Of a DNA stretch of 27,500 nucleotides, positions 1 through 8,115 are shown piece after piece; positions within the stretch are counted from its first letter, which is position 1; each line of letters begins with the position of its first letter. Source of the stretch: Chrysomallon squamiferum (lineage: Eukaryota > Mollusca > Gastropoda > Neomphalida > Peltospiridae). The notes beneath the pieces were generated by a model. That model was not told the origin of the DNA. It worked only from the letters and a program-made list of their open reading frames with translations, and did not search any database. A program made the translations under genes and the position numbers. The stretch lies in assembly GCA_012295275.1 (NCBI GenBank), contig CM022673.1, forward strand, positions 13,718,288 to 13,745,787, given 5' to 3'.

Positions 1-120
1 ATACATATGAATGTAGGTATATGTTTAAGTATGCAGGGTTATGTTTAAGTATGTAAGGATATGTTTAAGTATGTAAGGATATGTTTACGTATGTAGGGAT
101 ATGTTTAAATATGTAGGGGT
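1..120. repeat. 20-bp minisatellite
   Basis: About six head-to-tail units of 20 bp with consensus ATGTTTAAGTATGTAAGGAT. The phase is exact, so each unit fits one 20-base step from position 21 to 120; the first unit (1-20) is more degenerate. It runs off the left edge, so the array may be longer. Confidence 0.85.
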
Positions 121-360
121 GGGTGTATATATTTATGAATATAAGTATATATAAATGTATATTTTGTATTGTGTGTACATTATTTTTGCATGTGTATTGT
201 ATGTATGTATTATGTATATATGTGTGTGTGTGTATATATATACACATATATCTGAGTGTATGTATGTTTTATATATATATATGCGTGTACTGTACAAAGT
301 TAATGTATATGTATGTATGTATATATGTATTATATGTACACATATGTATGTCTGTATTAC
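121..360. repeat. TA/TG-rich simple sequence
   Basis: AT-rich low-complexity DNA made of TATG, TATA and TG runs, probably the intron or 5' flank before the ShKT exon. Open frames here read only Y/I/C/V/H and I do not treat them as coding. Confidence 0.6.
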
Positions 361-388
361 ATGCTGTAAATCTCAATATATGTTACAG

Positions 389-523
389 ACAGAACAACGT
401 GTACTGACAGAAAGCCAGACTGTGAACACGAAATCACAGAGATGCCTACAGTCTGTCAGGAATTCAAAGCGTTTGCCTGGGAGCAGTGCCCCAAATCGTG
501 CGGAGTGTGTGCCCAAGACACAG
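389..523 (+). CDS. Exon coding a ShKT domain
   Basis: The acceptor is TGTTACAG and the donor GTTAGT, both in phase 1. The translation shows the six-Cys ShKT pattern: TTC, PDC, TVC, then W-E-Q-C, P-K-S-C and G-V-C. The aromatic residue before the fourth Cys and the closing CPKSCGVC are characteristic of the family. ShKT folds are named after a sea-anemone peptide but are common in non-toxic matrix and enzyme-linked proteins, and nothing here indicates a toxin. An alternative AG three bases downstream (after 391) would keep the frame. Confidence 0.85.
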
Positions 524-1803
524 GTTAGTCAACAGCGCGTTACAGCTTGGAGTCAGCGTTAGATAACTGCAGCCGAGGATCGTAGAAAATGAACGAACGA
601 AAGACAAAAAGAAAGAAAGAAAGAAAGATAGCAAAAAGGAATGTGTGTTAAATAAAGCGTCATAATGTCTAAATCTGATCTCCACGATTGAAAAAATAAA
701 TAATAGTAATAAAAATAGCAAAGAACGATAACTGTAATTGTTGTGATATTTAAAATAATTTTGAGCTTAGTGATTTTAGATTCAGCATAAATTATAAAAG
801 TGTTAGAGTATAATTTGTTTTTTTAAATTAAATTAAAAATTAAAAATTAAAATATCAATAAGCTTGAAAATCTAGGTGGTACAAGTAACATGCTGCTGCA
901 TTAAGATTTTACAGTAAAACCAGATTTAATGTCCTCGTATCAGTATGATTTTCCAAAATTATTGTATACTGTAAAATATAAATATATATATAAATCACTG
1001 TGTTTTACTTACTAGTTATCACAATTAATATAGTTCGTACTGCTTTCATGATGACCAACTTATATTGAGATCTCGTACAACGATAAATTAATATTACTTT
1101 TTTAAAATAATAATATATATACGTAAATAATTTTTATCATTATGAATATTTTTAATATAATAGCTGGTACATGTGACGTTCCCGCTGATGGTGATCACAT
1201 GGTCAAGGTGTCAGGAGGAAAATCTTTGAAGCAGGGAGAAGCTGTCGCATACAAATGTCAGGAGGGCTTCAGTCTGACGAAAGGAAACTTACAACGCGCA
1301 TGTCTGAACGGTCACCTGACAGGAAGTCAACCAGTTTGTGTTGGTATGTTGGTTTTAATACTTAAAAACAATAATAATAATAACAACAACAAAAAAAATA
1401 ACAACACCAATAACAATAATAATAAAATAATATGATATTTCGTTAAGGTTCATCAGATACTAATACAGTTACTGGTCATGTTGTGTGTAAATTCGCTGGC
1501 TTTTATTAATGTTTATATAACTTGTACAAAATGGACAGTTTTTACACTTACAAAGATTAAACAAATAAATAAAACTTTTCTGTGCACAGATACCAACACA
1601 GTAGCTACTCTAACCAGTAACGTAGACTTGGTATCAAGGAATTACGTACCCGGAAGTTACGTCGTCTACATCGGCGGTGGAGATGAGTTCAAGATTACAA
1701 GATCAGGGGAGATAACCAAATTCGAATTCTACAGTCTGTATACTGGGAATATGTTGTTACAGATCTATAGGCCCACTGCAGAATCGAAAACGTGAGATTT
1801 TAA

Positions 1804-1898
<95 letters not shown>

Positions 1899-2001
1899 AC
1901 TCTGTTTTAATCTCTCATTAAATTTTTAGTTTTTTTACTAGTACCATAACCACTACTACTACCACTACTACGACGACGACGACAACCATTTCTAACTACT
2001 T

Positions 2002-2038
<37 letters not shown>

Positions 2039-2845
2039 CCACACACACACACATACATAACTGATATTATTATTTAGTTGTCATCGTAATAATTAACGAT
2101 TTTGTATTGGGTTCTCAGATAAATTTATTTGTTTGTTTCAGAGTTGTTGTTTTTTAAACGAAAAAAATCTACACCGACAAGCCATTATATAAATTAGACT
2201 TATTATTATGTGATGTGAATAAAGTGAGACATTATCTGTTTTATTATTTCAGACTGACGCTTGTAGGAAACTATCACGTGACCACACAAAACGATCGTGT
2301 ACAGATTTTTGAGATTCCCAAGTCTGAGCGAGTCAAAGTGGAACCCGGCGACCAGCTAGGTGTGTGGTACGACGAGGACCGTGGTGGTATTTGTTATGAC
2401 CAGTGCAACGACGACAGCAAATTCGGCATACAGTCTGCAGAATACATCTTCTGGACCAGCAATTTCCACGTGGGCAGCAACTACGGATTCGTAGCTCTGT
2501 CAAAGTGCCAGAAATTCTCTCTACGGGCAGAGATTGGTCCTGTACGTGTTTTTATTTTTATAGTTGTCACAGTATAGAGAAGAGATAATTTTTAGATATC
2601 TTTTAGAGAAATATTAGAATTGATAAATATATGTTTTATTGGGTAGTTACGTATCTTTGTGGATACTCAGCGATACGAAATCTGTAATGTAAATTTCCAG
2701 GATGAAAAACTGTCGTTGTCGTTTTTCTTCTAATTTTTTTTTAACTTTTTATTTAGTCAAAGTGGCCTGAATATGGATTTATTAAAATACATTGGATTAG
2801 ATTTTATTTCGTAATTTTTCATTTTATATTTTACAGGTTGCTTAA
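389..2845 (+). CDS. Secreted ShKT-Sushi protein with unknown C-terminal domain, 5'-partial
   Basis: Five exons join in one frame: 389-523, 1164-1343, 1590-1791, 2253-2541 and 2837-2845. They give about 270 residues ending in a TAA stop. Junction phases agree throughout (1, 1, 2, 0), and donors are GTTAGT, GTATGT, GTGAGA and GTACGT. Domain order is ShKT (six Cys), Sushi/CCP (four Cys), then about 155 residues rich in aromatic and beta-type residues with three Cys, including a GGICYDQC segment. The signal-peptide exon was not found and probably lies left of the window or in the TA-rich stretch before 389. ShKT and Sushi modules are typical of extracellular matrix, immune and protease-associated proteins of invertebrates, so a secreted role is inferred. 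The exact function is unknown. The intron after exon 3 holds long (TC)n and (TA)n tracts. Confidence 0.8.
1164..1343 (+). CDS. Exon coding a Sushi/CCP domain
   Basis: A single 180-bp exon with symmetrical phase 1-1 codes one Sushi module, the usual arrangement for this domain. Cys residues fall at TC-DVP, AYKC, RAC and PVC, with the family's Y-x-C and G-F features (YKCQEGF). The Trp that normally precedes the last Cys is Leu here (NGHLTGSQPVC). Confidence 0.85.
1590..1791 (+). CDS. Exon coding first half of the unknown C-terminal domain
   Basis: The acceptor GTGCACAG follows a pyrimidine-rich stretch; the donor is AAAAC|GTGAGA. The exon enters in phase 1 and leaves in phase 2. It codes a Thr/Val-rich linker, then a beta-rich segment containing YIGGGDEFKITRSG and TGNMLLQIYRP. 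There is no Cys. I do not recognise the family; a jelly-roll type beta sandwich is a guess. Confidence 0.75.
1807..1895. repeat. (TC)n microsatellite
   Basis: About 44 uninterrupted TC dinucleotides, just downstream of the exon-3 donor and inside an intron. Confidence 0.95.
1995..2055. repeat. (TA)n-(CA)n compound microsatellite
   Basis: A TA run followed by CA repeats inside the same intron as the (TC)n tract. It is preceded by a short (ACT/ACG)n triplet run at about 1950-1985. Confidence 0.9.
2253..2541 (+). CDS. Exon coding second half of the unknown C-terminal domain
   Basis: The acceptor TTATTTCAG and donor GTACGT are both clear; the exon enters in phase 2 and leaves in phase 0. Its translation contains VGNYHVTTQ, VEPGDQLGVWYDEDRGG, ICYDQC, and FHVGSNYGFVALSKC. 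All three Cys of the C-terminal domain are here, so at least one is unpaired within it or pairs elsewhere. The P-G-D-x-L/I-G stretch resembles a turn found in several secreted beta-sandwich modules, but I cannot name the family. Confidence 0.8.
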
Positions 2846-2990
2846 ATAATCGTGAAATGCTAAATGCTGGACACGTGACTTTGAAGATACTCATAATTCC
2901 CTCACCATTGTACTACCCTGACGTAATGATGACGTCACGAACTAGTTATACTTAGTACAATAATCAATAAAAAGATTATTTCAGATTGTG
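2837..2990 (+). CDS. Terminal exon of the ShKT-Sushi gene with 3' UTR
   Basis: After acceptor TTTTACAG the frame reads Val-Ala-stop (2837-2845), so the exon is almost all 3' UTR. An AATAAA lies at 2966-2971, about 120 bases after the stop; the cleavage position near 2990 is estimated. Confidence 0.7.
2966..2971 (+). promoter_or_regulatory. Poly(A) signal AATAAA
   Basis: Canonical hexamer about 120 bases downstream of the stop at 2845, followed by a T/G-rich stretch (GATTGTGTGTC) suited to a downstream element. Confidence 0.65.
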
Positions 2991-3343
2991 TGTCAATTAT
3001 TATGTACATTCGCCTCAATTATGAGTTGTTGAATTTTTGTTTGTTTGTTTCTTCCTAATTATTTCCCTAATTATTGTTTCATTTATTTTGTTTTCCTCTT
3101 TGCAATGATGCTCAGTTAATACTGATCCTGTCACTATAACAGTGAGGACGCATCTCTTTCTGAAATGGATAATCATCAGCCGCTGTAATTTTCTGAGGGT
3201 CATTTCATATTATTATTCTTCTTGTTTAGCCAATCAGAATCTTACATTTTGATTGTCACGTGACTCAACATGACGTCTGTTTTAGCATGATATAGACCTT
3301 ACAAACAAGATGGGCTGATTTAGTATATGTTAGATGCCCAGAG

Positions 3344-3428
<85 letters not shown>

Positions 3429-3480
3429 TAGAGAATGAGAGATATCAGTGATTAAACAGTCATTTCAAATAAAATAAATA
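2991..3480. other. Intergenic region between convergent genes
   Basis: No exon is supported here. It contains an inverted CCAAT (GCCAATCAG at about 3230), a palindromic GTCACGTGAC E-box-like site at about 3256, and the (GA)n tract. It separates the 3' ends of the plus-strand ShKT gene and the minus-strand repeat-protein gene. Confidence 0.5.
3340..3422. repeat. (GA)n microsatellite
   Basis: About 40 GA dinucleotides with one early interruption (GAGC), followed by a degenerate GACAGAGATAGAGAATGAGAG tail. Confidence 0.95.
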
Positions 3481-3500
3481 AATAAATAAGTAAATAAATA

Positions 3501-3506
3501 TTTATT
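3501..3506 (-). promoter_or_regulatory. Candidate poly(A) signal of the repeat-protein gene
   Basis: Plus-strand TTTATT reads AATAAA on the minus strand, about 260-335 bases past the possible stops of the GGNNGM gene. The neighbourhood is A/T simple sequence, so chance occurrence is possible. Confidence 0.4.
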
Positions 3507-3830
3507 TACAAAACATGATTATAAAAAAAACATATATTCAAAATTGGTATATAAGTAAAATACAAAATATAAACAAATAAATAAATACTACATACATTTC
3601 TATTGAAGTGAAAGTAAAAAAAAAAAAAAAAATGAAAAATAAAAATAAACTGTTAATATTTATACTTAACGATAAAAGAAATTCTGCTGTTATTACAAGT
3701 TTTATATTTAAAACAATAAAAATACACTCAAGGTTGTTTACGTTTCATATTAAAATGTTTCTACGGTTTCAGAGATCCGCAAAGAACCAATCTACAAATG
3801 CTTTCTATTGACGAACCAGTTATTCCATTT

Positions 3831-4446
3831 CCGCCCATCATGCCGTTGTTTCCCCAATCATTCCATTGTTTCCGCCCATCATTCCATTGTTTCCGCCCAT
3901 CATTCCATTGTTTCCACCAATCATTCCATTTCCGCCCATCATTCCGTTGTTTCCGCCCATCATTCCATTGTTTCCGCCCATCATTCCATTGTTTCCGCCC
4001 ATCATTCCATTGTTTCCACCAATCATTCCATTTCCGCCCATCATGCCGTTGTTTCCATTGTTTCCACCAATCATTCCATTGTTTCCACCAACCATTCCAT
4101 TTCCGCCCATCATTCCGTTGTTTCCGCCAATCATTCCATTGTTTCCGCCCATTATTCCATTGTTTCCGCCCATCATTCCATTGTTTCCACCAATCATCCC
4201 ATTTCCGCTGTTACCGCCAATCATTCCATTGTTTCCACCAATCATTCCATTGTTTCCGCCCATCATTCCGTTATTTCCACCTATCATTCCATTGTTTCCG
4301 CCCATCATTCCGTTATTTCCGCCGATCATTCCGTTATTTCCACCAATCATTCCATTGTTTCCGCCCATCATTCCGTTGTTTCCGCCAATCATTCCATTGT
4401 TTCCACCCATCATTCCATTTCCGCCCATCATTCCGTTGTTTCCGTT
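3831..4446. repeat. 21/18-bp coding tandem repeat
   Basis: About 29 units with plus-strand consensus CCATTGTTTCCGCCCATCATT or its 18-bp form. Because units are in multiples of three, all three in-phase frames on both strands stay open for about 600 bases. Only the minus-strand frame connects to a signal-peptide exon through good splice sites. Confidence 0.9.
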
Positions 4447-4526
4447 CATATTCTTCATAGTTTGTTCAAGTACACAAGCCTGAATAGCGCTACTGGTACA
4501 GATAAACCGTTTCTGTACATAGTTTT
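3838..4526 (-). CDS. Repeat exon of the GGNNGM protein
   Basis: The exon begins after minus-strand TTATTTTTCAG. It codes NYVQKRFICTSSAIQACVLE, QTMKNMN and then the heptad array. It ends with GMIGETTA and a TGA at 3840-3838. The ending comes from a one-base deletion in the last unit (CCCC at 3852-3855 instead of CCGCC). In the neighbouring frame the repeat pattern goes on and stops at TAG (3763-3761) after about 28 more residues including two Cys. Confidence 0.85.
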
Positions 4527-4565
4527 CTGAAAAATAATTTTTATGTTATCACTGTGTAAATCTCA

Positions 4566-4649
<84 letters not shown>

Positions 4650-4776
4650 TGTGTGTGTGTGTTACTAAGAAACAAAAGGTGTATGTGTATATGTTGTATA
4701 TATTTTACTTACTTTTGAGAGGGACCGCCTCGCTCTGGAAACAAAACGCACAGAGAAAAATTAAAATTGACTTCAT
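3838..4776 (-). CDS. Secreted Met/Asn/Gly heptad-repeat protein, two exons
   Basis: Exon 1 (4776-4713) starts with ATG with A at -3 and codes a signal peptide (MKSILIFLCAFCFQSEA) plus VPLK. It ends at a perfect GTAAGT donor. A 186-bp intron ends in TTATTTTTCAG, and exon 2 (4526-3838) continues in frame. The product is 250 residues. After the predicted cleavage at SEA there is a basic K-K/K-R stretch with a possible proprotein site (VQKR, residues 25-28), two Cys (31 and 39), and then about 28 units of GGNNGM(M/I) from about residue 50 to the end. Units are 21 bp, with some 18-bp units that lack one Asn. Codon differences between units are mostly Asn AAC/AAT and Gly GGC/GGT/GGA changes, leaving the protein pattern intact. 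The protein resembles in style the low-complexity Gly/Asn- or Met-rich secreted proteins of mollusc shell matrix or adhesives, but homology is not shown. A TATA box lies upstream at 4829-4824. Confidence 0.82.
4569..4661. repeat. (GA)n-(GT)n compound microsatellite in the intron of the repeat-protein gene
   Basis: About 39 GA and 8 GT dinucleotides fill half of the 186-bp intron. On the gene's sense strand this is an 80-base pyrimidine tract ending about 42 bases before the acceptor. Confidence 0.95.
4713..4776 (-). CDS. Signal-peptide exon of the GGNNGM repeat protein
   Basis: 64 bases code 21 residues plus one base (phase 1). It has the classic features: Lys at residue 2, a hydrophobic ILIFLCAFCF core, and small residues at the cleavage site (S-E-A|V). 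The donor AAAA|GTAAGTAAA is near consensus. It is too short for an ordinary ORF scan and was found by looking for an upstream exon matching the phase of exon 2. Confidence 0.82.
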
Positions 4777-4823
4777 AGTTAACCAGACTTGCAGAAACGC
4801 AACTCTCATACGGAAAAAGTTAC

Positions 4824-4829
4824 TTTATA
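4824..4829 (-). promoter_or_regulatory. TATA box of the repeat-protein gene
   Basis: The minus strand reads CGTATAAAGTAAC, with TATAAA 45-50 bases before the ATG at 4776. A start about 25-30 bases downstream would give a 5' UTR of about 20 nt. The position is inferred from spacing; no transcript evidence is available. Confidence 0.6.
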
Positions 4830-5117
4830 CGTTTTATTTAGCTATTTTTATTTGATTCAGTGTAGATAGCATGTCGAACTGTTTTATAACGACAACTCTG
4901 AGTGTCAGGATGTTATTTTCTTTTATTACATTTCACATATTATAAGCATTTTGTTATCTGTTTTCTGACAGCAGCTCACTCTAAAAACAAATTATTTGTA
5001 ACAAGTGTTTGATATAGAAAAATACACTGAGCACGAAATATGTTATTGCATACATTTCTGATCGATTGTACATTCATACACACCTACATAAATACGCTTG
5101 CATATACAAATACATAT

Positions 5118-5163
<46 letters not shown>

Positions 5164-5394
5164 ACATAGATATGTACGTATATGTAAGTGTAAACGTACT
5201 TACATACATAAACAAATAGAATATATACACACACATACATATATTATACACACACTCAAACACACACATACACACTCAAACATATACACATACATACGCT
5301 GAAATATAGTCATACCTAAGTATGTACACATAATCACAATCATAATAAAACATAAATGAAGATCGCGTTACTAATACACACTGAACATTAACAG
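4830..5394. other. Divergent intergenic/intron region
   Basis: This separates the minus-strand repeat-protein promoter from the first recognised exon of the plus-strand gene at 5395. It contains a compound (CA)n-(TA)n tract at 5120-5162 and AC/CATA-rich DNA up to 5300. The first exon of the downstream gene may lie here. Candidate ATGs at 4871 and 5356 each run into a stop before any matching donor, so none is annotated. Confidence 0.5.
5120..5162. repeat. (CA)n-(TA)n microsatellite
   Basis: CA repeats (5120-5136) run directly into TA repeats, followed by CATACATA-type DNA. Confidence 0.9.
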
Positions 5395-5538
5395 TCCCTG
5401 ACCAAGATGCTGGAAACGAACAGGATGTAAACATTGGATCACATCCTGCGGCTGTTTCTTTGATTAACCAGCAGGTAAAGAAAATATCTGAAGAAATAAT
5501 GAAGACGAAGACGGAAAAAAAAAAAAAAAAAAAAAAAG
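5395..5538 (+). CDS. Exon ending in a poly-lysine codon run (donor uncertain)
   Basis: After acceptor TTAACAG the frame is open: PDQDAGNEQDVNIG, SHPAAVSLINQQ, then VKKISEEIMKTKTE and about seven Lys from a 23-A tract. Donor CAG|GTAAAG at 5475 would end the exon in phase 0, which no acceptor before the next exon matches. Donor AAG|GTAAAA at 5539 ends it in phase 1, which fits the acceptor at 5966. I prefer the longer form, but an unseen small exon between them is possible. Confidence 0.5.
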
Positions 5539-5889
5539 GTAAAAATAGATGTTTTATTTTGTTGTTTTTGAATGTTTAAAAACGGATTGATTTTGCGTTG
5601 AAATTATTTCTCATTTACTCATTTATTTGTGATACGTACGTACACAGATTATATACATACTTAGAAATGTACGTACATAATTACACAAACACACACACAC
5701 ACACGCACTCATACACACACACACACACACTTTCAGACACATATAAATATATATATATATATATTAAAATATATGTATGTACGGAAGAGTAAGATTAGTT
5801 GGAAGAAAACAAAGTTAAAAAAATATATATATTTTATTTTTTATTATATATATTTTATTTGAATTTGAATATATATCCAAACCAATGAT

Positions 5890-5927
<38 letters not shown>

Positions 5928-8045
5928 TACATTTTAGATGAAAGGTTAGCTATCACCCCTACTCAGACAATGAACTGATCCTTGCTGCAAAGCGAAAAGC
6001 TCGTTCAGATTTGTCAGGTTTCACTGGGCAAACAGACAGTGTCATGTCGGAAAGAACTGCCTGCAAGAAATACATTGAAAAAAATGGCAGCAAAGGTTTC
6101 CTTGCAGTATTGAAAGAGGTAAAAATATATTTTAAAAAACAACAACCCAGAGAGAATGAGGGAACTGAATTTTGTTTCGTTGGGTTTTAAGGACATTTAT
6201 TTATTTATTTAATAAATTAATTTAATTTTATCTTATTACTATTTTGTCAAAAATTAATGCAGGCGTAACATTTGTAATGGCCTTTAATAAAAATTTCACT
6301 CCATTTTTTCTTTTAGTAACAGCTGTACTTCCATAGTAATTTTTATTTGCACGTGTAAATGTTGCCTTATCATTAAAATAGTGTTTGTTTTTTGACACTC
6401 GGGTGATCAGACATCTGCGAATTTATCACGTATTCCACAGAGAAATAAAAAAAGTAATAATAAAGAAGAAGAGAAAAATAACTAACAAATGTATGAAGTA
6501 AAACATTAATCAGTGTTGCTGATTTAAAAAAGACGTTTGATGACATAAAACTTGAGTGCTCAAAGGGGGTTTGAAAGAAAAATTTTTTTTTTTTTTTTTT
6601 TTACATCATCCGATAACAAAATAAATAAAATAAAATAAATAAATAAATAAATACATGTTTGTTTTGTATTTAAGTCATAGCGCGTTTTTATTTTATTATT
6701 AATTTTTTAAAGTTAATTCAGGAATTTTTTTTTTTGGCGAGAATTAGAACGATTTGATTTTGGAAACAGAGTTATTCCCCATCTGTTGTTGTTGTTAACA
6801 GAAAAAGTAAAATAAAACAAAAATGTTTAATATCGAATACTTGCTGATGATAAAAGCTAACGAACTGGACATAAACCTAAATCCATTGTTGTTCTTTCTT
6901 TCATTGTTTTTCTTCTTGTAGTTCATCGACAGCGTGGAGGCCCTAAAACACACCGTCATGTTTCCGGTGAAACTTCTAGATCTGGACAAAAACCAGCTTC
7001 CCGACATAGACACACATCTACAACAGTTCGCCAAGGAGGGGATAACTAGTGCCTCACGTAAGATAACTATCAGTAAAATATGTGTCACGTGACGTAAGAT
7101 ACCTTCTGTCAGAAACGTAAGCGAAACTTGTCGAGAGTTTAAAAACATGTCAGAAACGAACGCGAGACAGATCAGTAACGTAGCACTAAAAATGAAAACT
7201 GTATTAATAAATGTATAAAATGTATACAACATGAGATGACTGTCAGTAACGTACACATCAAACGTACATTATAAGATTATTGTGTAAAAAAAACGTACTC
7301 ATAAAACATACAATGTGACTTAATTTTGTAAATAACTTAAACATGAAATGTACAAGATGTGACTCAGTTGTGTAAATAACATGCACACAAAATATGTAAT
7401 ACATGAGATAATTATGTAAATAACGTACACATAACATACAACGTGACACAGTTATGTAAATAAGTACACATAAAAAGTACAAGACGTGATATAATTATAA
7501 CTTGGACATAAAACATACCTAATTCTATAAATAACATGCACCTAACATGTACAAAATGTGATGCTTTCATGTAAATAACGTACACATAAAACGTGAATAC
7601 AGATAAAGTGCGACAGTTGTATAAATAACGTACGCGTTACAAACGTACGATACCTTCCGAAATGGACGTAACAAAAAGATGTCTAATGACATTAACTGTT
7701 GATGACACCAACCCTCTGTTTCACAACGAAACTAGCAGAACTTTGCGTCTGATTCAAACTGATTTGAGAAACCTTGTATAATCGAAGAACTATGTAAATG
7801 TCAAATGAAATCTTTCGTACGGCTTTCTCAGAGAAGACCTATAATCAAACCTGACACCGGATCACCGAATCTGTCCAAAGTCATCTGAGGTTAAGTTTTA
7901 TTTGATAATTATTTTACATTTAGTGACAAATCAAACTGTGATGCCACATTGTTGATGTTATTGATAGGGTTACTAGAACTATGCCCCACTACAAATACCA
8001 GCAGCCTTATTACTAGTTAGTACCACTATGAGTGTCATTACTACA

Positions 8046-8115
<70 letters not shown>

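Noticed and set aside
3798-4530. Plus-strand open frames rich in Pro-Ile-Phe, Ser-His or Cys-Phe-His
   Set aside because: They are shadows of the minus-strand heptad repeat; none connects to a signal peptide or a plausible splice partner.
4871-4942. ATG at 4871 (MSNCFITTTLSV...) as first exon of the gene at 5395
   Set aside because: The frame stops after about 24 codons and no donor in phase 1 is present.
5356-5391. ATG at 5356 (MKIALLIHTEH) as a signal-peptide start
   Set aside because: It reaches TAA directly before the acceptor at 5394 and cannot join the exon.
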